Below are positions 9,650-18,823 of a stretch of 64,000 bases of DNA, piece by piece. Source of the DNA: Alloyangia pacifica. Lineage in GTDB: Bacteria > Pseudomonadota > Alphaproteobacteria > Rhodobacterales > Rhodobacteraceae. Under the pieces are notes generated by a model. It did no database searches and was not told the DNA's origin. It saw nothing but the letters and a program-made list of their open reading frames with translations. The position numbers were made by a program, and so were the translations under genes. The number at the start of each line of letters is the position of its first letter. Position 1 is the stretch's first letter. The stretch is from assembly GCF_020524285.1 (NCBI RefSeq), contig NZ_JAIVKX010000009.1:209392-273391 (forward strand), written 5' to 3'.

Positions 9650-10158
9650 GCGGCAAGATCCTCGCGATCTTCATCGTTGCGGCCGCACTGATCTTCGGCG
9701 CGGTCGTCTACTACGCGCAGGTCTACTACTTCTACGAGCCGCTGCCCGAGGCCGAAGCGCGCGTGGTGCTGACGCCGCAGGACCGCGGCGCGCCGCGCGA
9801 CATCCCGTTCCGCGACTTCGAGGGGATCGACGCCTCCTCCTCGCCGATCCGCTACCGCGCCTGCTTCACCACGTCCGAGCGGCCCGACACGCTCGATCCG
9901 GTGTTCGAACGCTACGAGGGCGCCGAGCCGCGCAATGCGCCCGGCTGGTTCGGCTGCTTCGACGCCGAGGCAATCGGCGCGCAGATCGAAGCGGGCACGG
10001 CGCATGTCTACACCTCGCAGCGTAATATCGAGTTCGGCATCGACCGGGTCGTGGCGATCACCGACGACGGGCAGGGCTACGTCTGGGAAGAGGTGAACGA
10101 ATGCGGCGACAAGGCCTATGACGGCACGCCGCTCGGCGAGGACTGCCCGGAGAGGTAA
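9646..10158 (+). CDS. DUF6446 family membrane-anchored protein
   Basis: The GTG at 9646 overlaps the glyQ stop (GTGA), so translation is probably coupled. The 170-residue protein has one N-terminal membrane segment (residues 5-24) and then a soluble domain with four cysteines (RACFTT, WFGCFD, NECGDK, EDCPER), which suggests a periplasmic domain with disulfides. I recognise it as the DUF6446-type protein found beside glyQ in Rhodobacteraceae. Its function is unknown. Confidence 0.85.
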   Translation: MSGKILAIFIVAAALIFGAVVYYAQVYYFYEPLPEAEARVVLTPQDRGAPRDIPFRDFEGIDASSSPIRYRACFTTSERPDTLDPVFERYEGAEPRNAPGWFGCFDAEAIGAQIEAGTAHVYTSQRNIEFGIDRVVAITDDGQGYVWEEVNECGDKAYDGTPLGEDCPER

Positions 10159-10384
10159 GCGCCATTCGCAGGCTAAGGGCGCGGGGCAAGCGCCGTCCTG
10201 TGGGAGGGCGCTGCCACATGCGTGCCAAGCGCTTCATCCCCGCCGATTTCGGAAGAAATCGAAACGCTGCGCGCCGATGAAAAGGCGCCGTCCCGTGGGG
10301 ACGGCTCCGCGCATCGAGCTTGAACCGACGGCGCCACGATGGTCGACCGCTCGGCCGGCGGTTTCACCTTGAGTCCGGGCGGGT
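10159..10384. other. Intergenic region with two hairpins, convergent glyQ unit / hemC
   Basis: I see no gene in this 226-bp interval. It holds two perfect stem-loops: CGATTTC-GGAA-GAAATCG at 10244-10261 (7-bp stem, GGAA tetraloop) and GCCGTCCC-GTG-GGGACGGC at 10287-10305 (8-bp stem). Either could end transcription from one side of the convergent pair, but neither has a T run. Confidence 0.5.
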
Positions 10385-11356
10385 TTAGCCCTTCCAGTCG
10401 AAGAACCCCTCGCCCGCCTGCGCCAGCAGCTCCCGCGCCAGGTCGGCCCCCATGCGCGCGCCCTCGGTGATCGGGCCGCGGCGCTCGCCGGAGAGCGCCT
10501 CGCTGCCGTCGGGGCGCAGGATCTCGCCGCGCAGCCACAGCTCCTCGCCCTCCAGCAGCGCCAGCCCGGCGATGGGCGTCTCGCAGCTGCCGTCGAGCGT
10601 GCGCAGGAAAGACCGCTCGGCATCCAGCCGGAATTGCGTCGGACGGTCGTGGATCGCGTCGAGCATCTCGGCGGTGCGGGCGTCATCCGTGCGGCGCTCG
10701 ATGCCGATGGCACCCTGCGCAATCGCAGGCAGCATGTCCTCGGGATCGATGGCCGTCATGTGCTCGCCGGCCATGTTCATCCGGTTGAGCCCTGCCATGG
10801 CAAGGAAGCTGCAGGCGGCGATGCCGTCCTCGAGCTTTTTCAGCCGGGTCTGCACGTTGCCGCGGAACTCCACCACCTGCAGGTCGGGGCGGCGGTGCAG
10901 CAGCTGCGCCCGGCGGCGCAGCGACGAGGTGCCGACCACAGTGCCCTCGGGCAGCTCGGCGATGGCCGAATGCGTGGGCGAGATGAAGCAGTCGCGCACG
11001 TCCTCGCGCGGCAGGTAGCAGTCGAGGATCAGCCCCTCGGGCTGCTCGGTCGGCATGTCCTTCATCGAGTGCACCGCGATGTCGATGCCGCCCGAGAGAA
11101 GCTGCTCCTCGATCTCGCGGGTGAACAGCCCCTTGTTGCCGATCTCCTTCAGCGGCCGGTCCGCGGCGATCATCGCGCGGTCGTCGCCGGTGGTCTTGAT
11201 CACCACCACCTCGAAGGCCTCGGCGGGCAGGTCGAAATGCGCGGCCAGCCGGTCGCGGGTCTCATGCGCCTGAGCCAGCGCCAGCGGCGAGCCGCGGGTG
11301 CCGATCTTCAGGGGGGCGTCGGGCGAAGGCAGGGCGATGGGGGTCTCGATTGTCAT
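10385..11356 (-). CDS. hemC: Porphobilinogen deaminase (hydroxymethylbilane synthase)
   Basis: This cytosolic enzyme joins four porphobilinogens into hydroxymethylbilane in heme and tetrapyrrole synthesis. The 323-residue length is normal. Family motifs are KIGTRGSPLALAQA at about 17-30, VHSMKDMPT near 95, SSLRRRAQL near 144, and GSCETPIAGLALL near 256, where Cys258 is the expected attachment site of the dipyrromethane cofactor. The ATG at 11354-11356 gives the family N-terminus; a longer in-frame extension upstream runs into the hemE promoter region and is unconserved. It is divergent from hemE with a 109-bp shared control region. Confidence 0.97.
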   Translation of the reverse strand: MTIETPIALPSPDAPLKIGTRGSPLALAQAHETRDRLAAHFDLPAEAFEVVVIKTTGDDRAMIAADRPLKEIGNKGLFTREIEEQLLSGGIDIAVHSMKDMPTEQPEGLILDCYLPREDVRDCFISPTHSAIAELPEGTVVGTSSLRRRAQLLHRRPDLQVVEFRGNVQTRLKKLEDGIAACSFLAMAGLNRMNMAGEHMTAIDPEDMLPAIAQGAIGIERRTDDARTAEMLDAIHDRPTQFRLDAERSFLRTLDGSCETPIAGLALLEGEELWLRGEILRPDGSEALSGERRGPITEGARMGADLARELLAQAGEGFFDWKG

Positions 11357-11394
11357 GGCCCGAGCTTTATGTCGCGGGAGAAGCTGTGGCAATG

Positions 11395-11422
11395 GGGGGC
11401 GTTTTGACATATTGCCGCCCCC
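11395..11422. promoter_or_regulatory. Inverted repeat around a TTGACA in the hemC-hemE divergent region
   Basis: Seven-bp arms GGGGGCG (11395-11401) and CGCCCCC (11416-11422) flank a TTGACA (11404-11409) that could be the -35 element of hemE. The arrangement suggests an operator or a hairpin on top of a promoter. No -10 with good consensus is evident about 17 bp downstream. Confidence 0.35.
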
Positions 11423-11465
11423 GAGAGACTGACCAGAAAGCCACGAAAGAAAGACGGGGGTTCCC

Positions 11466-12503
11466 ATGACCAAGACGATCCTGCGCGCGCTCGCCGGCGA
11501 GACGCTGCCCACCCCGCCGATCTGGATGATGCGCCAGGCCGGGCGCTACCTGCCCGAGTACCGCGCCACGCGGGCGCAGGCCGGGGACTTCCTGTCGCTG
11601 TGCTACAACCCCGAGCTCGCCGCCGAGGTGACCCTGCAGCCGATCCGCCGCTACGGCTTCGACGCGGCGATCCTCTTTGCCGACATCCTGCTGCTGCCGC
11701 AGGCGCTGGGGCTTGACCTTTGGTTCGTCACCGGCGAGGGGCCGCGCCTCTCGACCATCCAGACCGACGCGGATCTGGCCGCGCTGAAGCCGGTCGCGGC
11801 GATCCACGACACGCTCAACCCGGTCTACGAGACGGTGAAGATCCTCTCAAGCGAACTGCCAAAAGAGACCACGCTGATCGGTTTCGCCGGGGCGCCTTGG
11901 ACCGTGGCGACATACATGATCGCCGGGCGCGGCACCAAGGACCAGGGACCGGCACATGCGCTGAAGGCCGAGAACCGCAAGCTCTTCGAGGGCATCCTCG
12001 ACGTGCTGACGCAGGGCACCATCGAGTATCTCACCAAGCAGGTCGAGGCCGGGGCCGAGGTGGTGAAGATCTTCGACAGCTGGGCCGGCTCGCTTGAAGG
12101 GGACGATTTCCACAAGTACGCGCTGGAGCCCGCCCGCATCATCACCCAGGAGATGAAGGCGCGCTTCCCCGGCCTGCCGGTCATCGCCTTCCCCCGCCAG
12201 GCGGGCGAGAACTACATCGGCTTCCACGCGGCCACCGGGGCGGATTGCGTCGCGGTCGATGACAGCGTGACGCCGGAGTGGGCCGCCGAGCACGTGCAGG
12301 TCTCGGGCTGCGTGCAGGGCAACCTCGCCTCGTCGCACATGGTCACCGGCGGCGATGCGCTGGTGCGCGAGACGCAGCGGGTGGTGCGGGCCTTCTCGAA
12401 GGGGCCGCACATCTTCAACCTCGGGCACGGCATCACCCCCGATGCCGACCCCGAGAACGTTCAGCTGATGATCGACACCGTGCGCAGCACGGTCACCGCC
12501 TAA
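11466..12503 (+). CDS. hemE: Uroporphyrinogen decarboxylase
   Basis: The enzyme removes four carboxyl groups from uroporphyrinogen III to give coproporphyrinogen III. At 345 residues it has normal family length. Signature [13 protein letters not shown] lies at about residues 19-31, [12 protein letters not shown] at about 73, and the second signature [14 protein letters not shown] near 140. The C-terminal [16 protein letters not shown] motif is also present. The start follows GACGGGGGTTCCC. It is divergent from hemC, a common hem-gene pairing in alphaproteobacteria. Confidence 0.97.
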   Translation: MTKTILRALAGETLPTPPIWMMRQAGRYLPEYRATRAQAGDFLSLCYNPELAAEVTLQPIRRYGFDAAILFADILLLPQALGLDLWFVTGEGPRLSTIQTDADLAALKPVAAIHDTLNPVYETVKILSSELPKETTLIGFAGAPWTVATYMIAGRGTKDQGPAHALKAENRKLFEGILDVLTQGTIEYLTKQVEAGAEVVKIFDSWAGSLEGDDFHKYALEPARIITQEMKARFPGLPVIAFPRQAGENYIGFHAATGADCVAVDDSVTPEWAAEHVQVSGCVQGNLASSHMVTGGDALVRETQRVVRAFSKGPHIFNLGHGITPDADPENVQLMIDTVRSTVTA

Positions 12504-12545
12504 TCATTCGCTGAAGGTCATCGCCTGACGGTGACCGTCTGAAGA

Positions 12546-13550
12546 TCAACGCCTGACGGCGGTGCTCCCGCGCCGCCGTCCCGGCTGCGGCCGCAACCGC
12601 GCCCGCTCGCGCAGGAAGACCACCAGACCCGCCCCGACGATCAGCGCGCAGCCGATCCAGGTGGCGGGGATGGGCCATTCGCCGAAGATCGCCCAGCCCC
12701 AGAAGATCGCCAGCGGCAGCCCGACGTATTCGAAGGGCGCGATCACCGCCGCATCGGCGAGCCGGTAGGAGGCGCTCAGCGCGTAGCCGACGAAGCCCGA
12801 GATGCAGCCGAGCAGCAGGAAGACCAGCGCGTCGCTCGCGCCGGGGAGAACCCAAGGGCGCAGCAGGAACCGCGCCGCCTCGCTGTCGAAGCTGTCCATG
12901 TAGCGCCCGTCGCCGGCCACCAGGTAGAATCCCGCCGAAACCACCAAGAACATCAGTTGCAGGTGCACCGCCAGCGCCGAGGCGCGGGTGGTCACCCCGA
13001 GCTTGCGCGTCAGCACCTGAAGCAGCGCGTAGAGCAGCGCCGAGACCACCGGCAGCAGCAGCACCAGCCGCGCGCCCGAATTGCCCTCCGGCGAGTCGGC
13101 CCAGGGCTGCTGCATGACCACCACGCCGAGAAAGCCGACAAAGACCGCCCCGAGCCGCCACGGCCCCACCTGCTCGCCGAGGATCGGCACCGACAGCAGC
13201 GTGATGAACAGCGGCGCCACGAAGAACAGCGCCGTCGCCTGCCCCAGCGGCAGGATCGCCACCGAGGCGTAGAAGGTCATGTTCGCCAGCACCACCAGCA
13301 CCCCGCGCGCGAGATGCAGCCAGGGCGTGTCGCTGCGCAGCAGTTTCCAGCCGCCCTCGATCTTCAGCATGACCAGGATGATGCACAGCCCCACCGCCGC
13401 GCGCGTCGCGACGATCTGGTGCAGCGGGTAGCCGCCCGAAAGCAGCTTGATCAGCATGTCGTTGATGGAGATCCCCGCAACCCCCGCGCAGATCAGCGCG
13501 ATTCCGAGGCCGGGACGGTGAAGGCTGGTGGCAGATGCGGCGAGTGTCAT
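12546..13550 (-). CDS. DMT-superfamily (EamA) transporter
   Basis: A 334-residue inner-membrane protein with about ten hydrophobic helices arranged as two EamA repeats. The first repeat begins GIALICAGVAGISINDMLIKLLSG near residue 15 and the second near 160. The C-terminus is strongly basic (RARLRPQPGRRRGS), as expected for a cytoplasmic tail. Family members export amino acids or other small metabolites; the substrate is not deducible. It is convergent with hemE and stands alone. Confidence 0.88.
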   Translation of the reverse strand: MTLAASATSLHRPGLGIALICAGVAGISINDMLIKLLSGGYPLHQIVATRAAVGLCIILVMLKIEGGWKLLRSDTPWLHLARGVLVVLANMTFYASVAILPLGQATALFFVAPLFITLLSVPILGEQVGPWRLGAVFVGFLGVVVMQQPWADSPEGNSGARLVLLLPVVSALLYALLQVLTRKLGVTTRASALAVHLQLMFLVVSAGFYLVAGDGRYMDSFDSEAARFLLRPWVLPGASDALVFLLLGCISGFVGYALSASYRLADAAVIAPFEYVGLPLAIFWGWAIFGEWPIPATWIGCALIVGAGLVVFLRERARLRPQPGRRRGSTAVRR

Positions 13551-13624
13551 GCCCCGGCTCTAGCCCGGCCCGCAGGCAAGCGCCATATGCAAACACCCGC
13601 AACCAACGTCCTTCGAAGGAGGCT

Positions 13625-13648
13625 GCAAATCTCTTCGAAGAGATTTGC
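13625..13648. repeat. 24-bp perfect palindrome (GCAAATCTCTTC half-site)
   Basis: GCAAATCTCTTC is followed directly by its exact reverse complement. It sits in the 219-bp divergent interval between the DMT transporter and the ABC-2 ATPase gene. A CCTTCGAAGG palindrome lies just before it (13610-13619). It could be an operator or part of a dispersed repeat. I see no other full copy in the window. Confidence 0.6.
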
Positions 13649-13769
13649 CCGCCGCTCCTGACGGAAACCGGCAGCAGACCCCTGCCGCACAGCCCGGCCT
13701 GCGGCATCGCACGTTGCGCTTTGCGCCGGGGGGCCTAGGTTTGCGCTCACACAAGCGGGAGGGCAGCGC

Positions 13770-14702
13770 ATGTCCATGGTCGAGGTGACCCAGGTCACGA
13801 AAAAATACGATGGCGGCTTCGAGGCGCTGAAGGGCGTCGATCTGACCATCGAGGACGGCGAGATTCTCGCCCTGCTCGGCCCCAACGGCGCGGGCAAGAC
13901 CACGCTGATCTCGATCATCTGCGGGCTGGTCACCCCCTCGGGCGGCCAGCTCCGCGTCGGCGGACACGACGTGGTCACCGACTACCGCGAGACCCGCCGC
14001 CTCGTCGGGCTGGTGCCGCAGGAGATCAACCTCGAACCCTTCGAGAAGGTGCTCAACACGGTGCGCTTCTCGCGCGGACTCTTCGGGCTGAAACGCAACG
14101 ACGCGCTGATCGAGGACGTGCTGCGGCGGCTCTCGCTGTGGGACAAGCGCGACACGCCGATCCGCGCGCTCTCGGGCGGGATGAAGCGCCGGGTGCTGAT
14201 CGCCAAGGCGCTGGCGCATGAGCCGAAGGTGCTGTTTCTCGACGAGCCCACCGCCGGGGTCGACGTCGAGCTGCGCCGCGACATGTGGGAGATCGTCGCG
14301 GACCTCAAGGCGCGCGGCACGACGATCATCCTCACCACCCATTACATCGAGGAGGCCGAGGCCATCGCCGACCGCATCGGGGTGATCAACCGCGGCCGCA
14401 TCCTGCTGGTCGAGGACAAGCAGAGCCTGATGACCCGACTCGGCCGCAAGGAGCTGCGCATCTCGCTCGATGCCCCCCTGGGTGCCCTGCCGCCGTCGCT
14501 GGATGGCCGCGGGCTCGAGCTGCAGGACGGAGGCCACATGCTGGTGCACCGCTACGACAGCACCGCCGAGCGCAGCGGCATCGCCCGGCTGATGGCCGAT
14601 CTCGCCGCCGAGGGCATCGCCGTGCGCGACGTGGCCACGCGGCAAAGCTCGCTCGAGGAGATTTTCGTCAACATGGTGCACAACGAGGAGGACGCGGCAT
14701 GA
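13770..14702 (+). CDS. ABC-2 type transporter ATP-binding protein
   Basis: A 310-residue ATPase with Walker [10 protein letters not shown] at about residues 37-45, Q-loop VPQE, signature ALSGGMKRR near 135, Walker [13 protein letters not shown] near 155, and the switch histidine in TTHYIEEAE. The DRA/NodI-like C-terminal region is also present. It pairs with the membrane subunit encoded by the overlapping next gene (ATGA). Family members export drugs, polysaccharides or lipids; the substrate is unknown. The start has GCGGGAGGG upstream. Confidence 0.94.
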   Translation: MSMVEVTQVTKKYDGGFEALKGVDLTIEDGEILALLGPNGAGKTTLISIICGLVTPSGGQLRVGGHDVVTDYRETRRLVGLVPQEINLEPFEKVLNTVRFSRGLFGLKRNDALIEDVLRRLSLWDKRDTPIRALSGGMKRRVLIAKALAHEPKVLFLDEPTAGVDVELRRDMWEIVADLKARGTTIILTTHYIEEAEAIADRIGVINRGRILLVEDKQSLMTRLGRKELRISLDAPLGALPPSLDGRGLELQDGGHMLVHRYDSTAERSGIARLMADLAAEGIAVRDVATRQSSLEEIFVNMVHNEEDAA

Positions 14703-15460
14703 ACCTCCGGGGCGTCTGGGCCATCTACCACTACGAGATGAGCCGCTTCTTCCGCACGCTGATGCAGAGCTTCCTGTCGCCGGTGATCTCGACCTCGCTC
14801 TACTTCGTGGTCTTCGGTGCCGCCATCGGGTCGCGCATCGACGAGGTCGAGGGCGTCAGCTACGGCGCCTTCATCGTGCCGGGTCTGGTGATGCTCTCGG
14901 TGATCACCCAGGCCATCGCCAACGCCAGCTTCGGCATCTACTTCCCGAAGTTCATCGGCACGATCTACGAGCTGCTGTCGGCCCCGGTGAACTTCCTCGA
15001 GATCGTCATCGGCTACGTCGGCGCGGCGGCGACGAAGGCACTGTTCATCGGCGTGGTGATCCTCGGCACGGCGACGCTCTTCGTCGACCTGCAGGTGGAG
15101 CATCCCGTCGCCATGGTCGCCTTCCTGCTGCTGACCTGTATCAGCTTCGCGCTGCTCGGGTTCATCATCGGCATATGGGCCGGCAACTTCGAGCAGCTTC
15201 AGCTCGTGCCCTTGCTGGTGGTCACGCCGCTGATCTTCCTCGGCGGCAGCTTCTACTCGATCTCGATGCTGCCGCCGGTGTGGCAGACGATCACCCTGTT
15301 CAACCCGGTGGTCTACCTGATCTCCGGCTTTCGCTGGGCCTTCTTCGGCATGGCCGACGTGCCGGTCGGGCTGAGCCTGCTGGCGATCGCCGGCTTCACC
15401 GGCCTCTGCCTCGCGGTGATCTGGTGGATCTTCCGCACCGGCTGGCGGCTGCGCAGCTAG
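14699..15460 (+). CDS. ABC-2 type transporter permease
   Basis: A 253-residue membrane protein with six hydrophobic segments of the ABC2_membrane type. It begins [20 protein letters not shown] and has the conserved late segment [25 protein letters not shown] (given in part: [12 protein letters not shown]). Its ATG overlaps the ATPase stop, so the two are translationally coupled. Its TAG stop shares a CTAG tetranucleotide with the convergent AlkD-like gene. Confidence 0.93.
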   Translation: MNLRGVWAIYHYEMSRFFRTLMQSFLSPVISTSLYFVVFGAAIGSRIDEVEGVSYGAFIVPGLVMLSVITQAIANASFGIYFPKFIGTIYELLSAPVNFLEIVIGYVGAAATKALFIGVVILGTATLFVDLQVEHPVAMVAFLLLTCISFALLGFIIGIWAGNFEQLQLVPLLVVTPLIFLGGSFYSISMLPPVWQTITLFNPVVYLISGFRWAFFGMADVPVGLSLLAIAGFTGLCLAVIWWIFRTGWRLRS

Positions 15461-16596
15461 GCGCCGAGTTCGAAGGCGGCCTCGGCCACGTCGCGCCCGT
15501 TGACCTGCACGATCACCGCGTGCGGGCCGGGATGCAGCCGGAACGTGGTGGCGTCGCCCTTCAGGTGGTGACGCTTCTCCAGTCGCAGCGGCACGCCGGG
15601 CGCGAGCGTGGCCGATTTCAGCTTGAACACCTTCTCGGCGCTGCCGTTGGGGCGGTGGAAGCGCAATCGGTAGTCCACCAGAACCGGCCCGCCCTCGGGT
15701 GAGCTCAGCTCGACCGCGATCCCCAGCCTGTCGCCAATCTTCATCTCCGTGGAGGAAAGCGTCACGCGCGCCGCAACCAGCAGATCGGCGCGGTAGCCGA
15801 GCAGCGCCAGCGCCTCGGGCTCGCCGCGCTTGACCGCGGTGCGCAGGGCGTGGCGGGTGATCCAGGCCATTTCCTTCGGCTGCTGCCGGCCCTCGTCCTG
15901 CCAGCGGGCGAGACGGGTAAGCACCTCCGCCGGGGCGATCTTCGTCAGGTCGTTGAGATGGTTGGCCACCGAGCGCGTGACGAAACGGGTGTCATCGGCG
16001 TGCAGGGCATCGAGATAGCGCAGCGGCACCAGCGGATCGAGCGTTATCCCCATGCCCCAGGGCAGCTTGGGCCGGGTGCCCTCGGAGACGAGCCGCCGCA
16101 CGTGGTAGTTCGGATCGTTCACCCAGGTGTCGAGCCGTGCCAGCACCTCCTCGGGCCAGCGGTTGAGAAAGGGCCGCAGCGCGAACTCCATCGAGAAGCG
16201 CTGCGTGGCGGCATGGATCAGATCGAGCGCGCGCGCCGGATGCGCCATGCCATGTTTCACCGCCAGAACGCCCGGCACCGCGTGGATGAAGCGCCCGAAG
16301 TCGTCATCCCCAAGCGTGGGATCGAGAGCCTCCGGCATCGCCGCCTCGACCTGTTCCGCCATTTCGGGAAACCCCAAAGGAAGCTGTTCCGCCAGCGCAT
16401 CGGCCAGGAGCTCCAGCCGCGCATGCACCCCGAGCCCCGTGAGCCGCGACAGGGCGGTCTCGACGAAGCGCCCCGCATCGAAGCCGGGCAGCACGGAAAA
16501 ATCGCGACCGAGGTCGGTCAGCGACTCGCGGTTGAACAGCTGATCTGAGAGCGAGGAACCCGCGCCCCCGCCCTGCCCGTCCGGCCCTCGTGCCAT
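15457..16596 (-). CDS. DNA alkylation repair-like HEAT-repeat protein
   Basis: A 379-residue soluble protein. Residues about 30-260 look like the helical HEAT-like repeats of AlkC/AlkD DNA glycosylases, including the stretch [22 protein letters not shown] (short part: [14 protein letters not shown]) typical of the family. The C-terminal about 100 residues form a beta-rich module ([13 protein letters not shown]). AlkD-type enzymes excise N3- and N7-alkylated purines. It starts 12 bp after the SDR stop on the same strand, so the two are likely one operon. Activity on alkylated DNA is inferred from family only. Confidence 0.8.
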   Translation of the reverse strand: MARGPDGQGGGAGSSLSDQLFNRESLTDLGRDFSVLPGFDAGRFVETALSRLTGLGVHARLELLADALAEQLPLGFPEMAEQVEAAMPEALDPTLGDDDFGRFIHAVPGVLAVKHGMAHPARALDLIHAATQRFSMEFALRPFLNRWPEEVLARLDTWVNDPNYHVRRLVSEGTRPKLPWGMGITLDPLVPLRYLDALHADDTRFVTRSVANHLNDLTKIAPAEVLTRLARWQDEGRQQPKEMAWITRHALRTAVKRGEPEALALLGYRADLLVAARVTLSSTEMKIGDRLGIAVELSSPEGGPVLVDYRLRFHRPNGSAEKVFKLKSATLAPGVPLRLEKRHHLKGDATTFRLHPGPHAVIVQVNGRDVAEAAFELGA

Positions 16597-16607
16597 GTCT
16601 GCCCCGC

Positions 16608-17387
16608 TCAGATCGTCGCCAGCGTTTCGCCACCGTCGAGCACGATGTTCTGCCCGACGATGAAACGCGCATGAACCGAGCAGAGATAGGCGCACATGCG
16701 CCCGAAGTCCGCCGCCTGCCCGTATGCGCGCGTCGGGATGCCCGCAGCACGCGCCGCGCTGACCTCGGGGATGGGGCGGCCGGTCTTCTCCGACTCGTGC
16801 CTGTCCATCTGTACGATCCGGTCGGTTTCATGCACGCCGGGCAGCAGGTTGTTGATCGTCACGCCCTTCTCCGCCACCTGCCGCGAGGTGCCCGCGACGA
16901 AGCCGGTGAGCCCCGCCCGCGCCGAGTTCGACAGGCCAAGCTGCAGGATCGGTGCCTTCACAGAGCGCGAGGTGATATTGACCACCCGGCCCCAGCCGCG
17001 GTCCATCATGCCCGGCAGCAGCGCCTGCATGAGCGCGATCGGCGTGAGCATGTTGCCGTCGAGCGCCTTGAGAAAATCGGTGCGGTCCCAGTCGCTCCAG
17101 ATGCCCGGCGGCGGGCCGCCGGCGTTGGTCACCAGGATGTCGGCGCCGCGCGCCACCTCGAGCACCTGCGCCCGGCCGTCCTCGGAGACGATGTCGGCGA
17201 CCACCGTGGTCACCTCGACGCCATAGGCCCGGCGGATTTCCTCGGCCGTGGCCTCGAGCGTCTCTGCGCCGCGTGCGTTCATCACGAGGCTACAGCCCGC
17301 CTCGGCCAGCGCCTCGGCACAGCCGCGCCCCAGTCCCTTCGACGAGGCGCAGACCAGCGCCGTCTTTCCCGCGATCCCGAGATCCAT
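16608..17387 (-). CDS. Atypical short-chain dehydrogenase/reductase
   Basis: A 259-residue SDR with the N-terminal cofactor loop ASSKGLGRG at about residues 14-22, the NAGG motif near 88 and the C-terminal LDGGETLATI. The usual catalytic Tyr-x-x-x-Lys is not visible: after NITSRSVKAP the expected position reads LGLSNSARAGLTGF. Such divergent SDRs exist in several genomes and their reactions are unclear. GGGAGAACAGG precedes the ATG at 17385-17387. It is the first gene of a likely operon with the AlkD-like gene. Confidence 0.88.
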   Translation of the reverse strand: MDLGIAGKTALVCASSKGLGRGCAEALAEAGCSLVMNARGAETLEATAEEIRRAYGVEVTTVVADIVSEDGRAQVLEVARGADILVTNAGGPPPGIWSDWDRTDFLKALDGNMLTPIALMQALLPGMMDRGWGRVVNITSRSVKAPILQLGLSNSARAGLTGFVAGTSRQVAEKGVTINNLLPGVHETDRIVQMDRHESEKTGRPIPEVSAARAAGIPTRAYGQAADFGRMCAYLCSVHARFIVGQNIVLDGGETLATI

Positions 17388-17409
17388 CCTGTTCTCCCTT
17401 TTCCGTCCA

Positions 17410-17452
17410 CCGGCGAAACGCCGGGTCACCTCTGCCGGCAAAACGCCGGGTC
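17410..17452. repeat. Two tandem 18-nt repeats, each a short hairpin
   Basis: The unit CCGGC-RAAAC-GCCGGGTC occurs at 17410-17427 and 17435-17452, 25 bp apart, 23 bp upstream of the SDR start. Each copy can fold as a 5-bp stem. It may be part of the SDR leader or an operator pair. Confidence 0.45.
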
Positions 17453-17628
17453 CGGGGCCATATGATGACACATTCCCCTGACAGACAATGGCATGTAAGC
17501 TGGGACAGCTTTTCCGGCCAAGCGCCCCGAAGCAAAGACCCCGAATTCAAGACCCGGAAGCCAGGACAGTGCACGCAGGCCCATTTCGGGAAGACCCGAA
17601 GAGAGGCTGGCGCAGGTAGAGACGAGTG

Positions 17629-18672
17629 ATGTCAGACGCCCTTTACACTTCCGCCGGCCCGCGCCCGGCGCACAGCGTGACCGTCTACCGCGGCGCCGAT
17701 CTTCGCGTGGTAAGCGGCGCCAATCTCGGCGACGAGCTGAGCTTTGCCGACGACCTGCAGCCCGACGACATCTACGCGCTCTCGCCGCGGGCACGCCCCT
17801 GCCGGCTCGCCGTCCAGCCCTCTGCGGGCGCCCCCGTCCACGTTGCGCCCTTTCACGTCGCACCCGGCAGCGAGACCGGGCACCCCGGCGCCGCGCTGCA
17901 TCTGGATTGCTGCGTGATCTTCATGAGCGGCGACGGCGCCATGACCGAGGCGATCGTGCTGGTCGAGACCGATTCCGACGGGCTGGTGGCGCAGGTCTAC
18001 ATCATGCCGCTGGCGCCGCTGCAGCCCCGCAAGGACTACGCGCTTGTCGGGATTTCCGCCGAGGGCGCGCTGGCCCGCTTCGCCCAGGCCGCCTGCGTGT
18101 CCTTCACCCGCGGCACGCTGATCACCATGGCCTCCGGCGCGCAGCGCCCGATCGAGGATCTGCGCCCGGGCGACCGCGTGCTGACCCGTGACGACGGCCC
18201 GCAGGACATCCGCTGGATCGGCAACCAGGTGGTGCGCGCCAGCGGCGCCTTCGCGCCGATCCTGATCCGCGCCGGGGCGCTCAACAATGCCCGCGATCTG
18301 CTGGTCAGCCCGGACCACAGGCTGTTCATCTACCAGCGCCGCGACCGGCTCGGCACCGGCCGCGCCGAACTGCTGGTGCGCGCCCGCCACCTGCTGAACG
18401 GCGAAAGCATCGTGCAACAGGACGGCGGCTTCGTGGAGTACTACCAGATGCTCTTCGACCATCACCAGATCATCTACGCCGAGGGCATCGCGGCGGAATC
18501 CATGCTCGTCGACACGCGCACCCGCGCCGCCCTGCCCGCTGAACTCTCCGAACAACTTGCCGCGCTGCTGCCGCGCCACCGCGCCTCGGACCAGCCGGAG
18601 ATCGAGGTGCAGGAAGTGATGCTGCAGAGGCCCGACGCGGCCGAGCTGCTGCGGCGCTCCTCGGTGGGCTGA
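17629..18672 (+). CDS. Hint-domain (hedgehog/intein-fold) protein
   Basis: A 347-residue protein. Residues about 152-300 form a Hint_2 domain: the splice-type block ACVSFTRGTLI holds Cys156, the block LRPGDRVLTRDDGPQDIRWIG follows (short part: LRPGDRVLTRD), and VSPDHRLFI holds His230, a match to the conserved TxxH-type histidine. The N-terminal 150 residues are a separate region with no recognised domain. Roseobacter genomes carry many such proteins, often with RTX or calcium-binding partners; none is next to it here. Autoprocessing is plausible but unproven. The ATG at 17629 follows an in-frame GTG at 17626. Confidence 0.85.
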   Translation: MSDALYTSAGPRPAHSVTVYRGADLRVVSGANLGDELSFADDLQPDDIYALSPRARPCRLAVQPSAGAPVHVAPFHVAPGSETGHPGAALHLDCCVIFMSGDGAMTEAIVLVETDSDGLVAQVYIMPLAPLQPRKDYALVGISAEGALARFAQAACVSFTRGTLITMASGAQRPIEDLRPGDRVLTRDDGPQDIRWIGNQVVRASGAFAPILIRAGALNNARDLLVSPDHRLFIYQRRDRLGTGRAELLVRARHLLNGESIVQQDGGFVEYYQMLFDHHQIIYAEGIAAESMLVDTRTRAALPAELSEQLAALLPRHRASDQPEIEVQEVMLQRPDAAELLRRSSVG

Positions 18673-18703
18673 GACGGCGGCGGCGCTGACGGTTCCGGAA
18701 AAT

Positions 18704-18793
18704 GGGGGCGCTGCCCCCGTCCGCTGACGCGGCCTCCCCCGGGATATTTTCACCTAGGTGAAAGCGCATAGGGCTTCTTCTCTTTCCAAATAC
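18704..18793. repeat. Dispersed gene-end element, copy B
   Basis: The element has a GGGGGCGCTGCCCCC hairpin, then CTCCCCCGGGATATTTTC, a CACCTAGGTG palindrome and, after 9 bp, CTTCTTCTCTTTCCAAATAC. The last 20 nt are identical to those of the copy at 42361-42470. It lies between the Hint gene and the convergent Rho_N-like gene. Confidence 0.7.
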
Positions 18794-18823
18794 GCCGGCC
18801 CGAGGCGGCAGCCCGCGCGGCGC

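Noticed and set aside
11357..11512. 52-residue N-terminal extension of HemC
   Set aside because: It would cover the divergent hemE promoter and start, and has no family similarity.
17388..17628. Additional small gene between the SDR and Hint genes
   Set aside because: Short frames here lack a ribosome-binding site and a plausible composition. The tandem repeats explain the most structured part.
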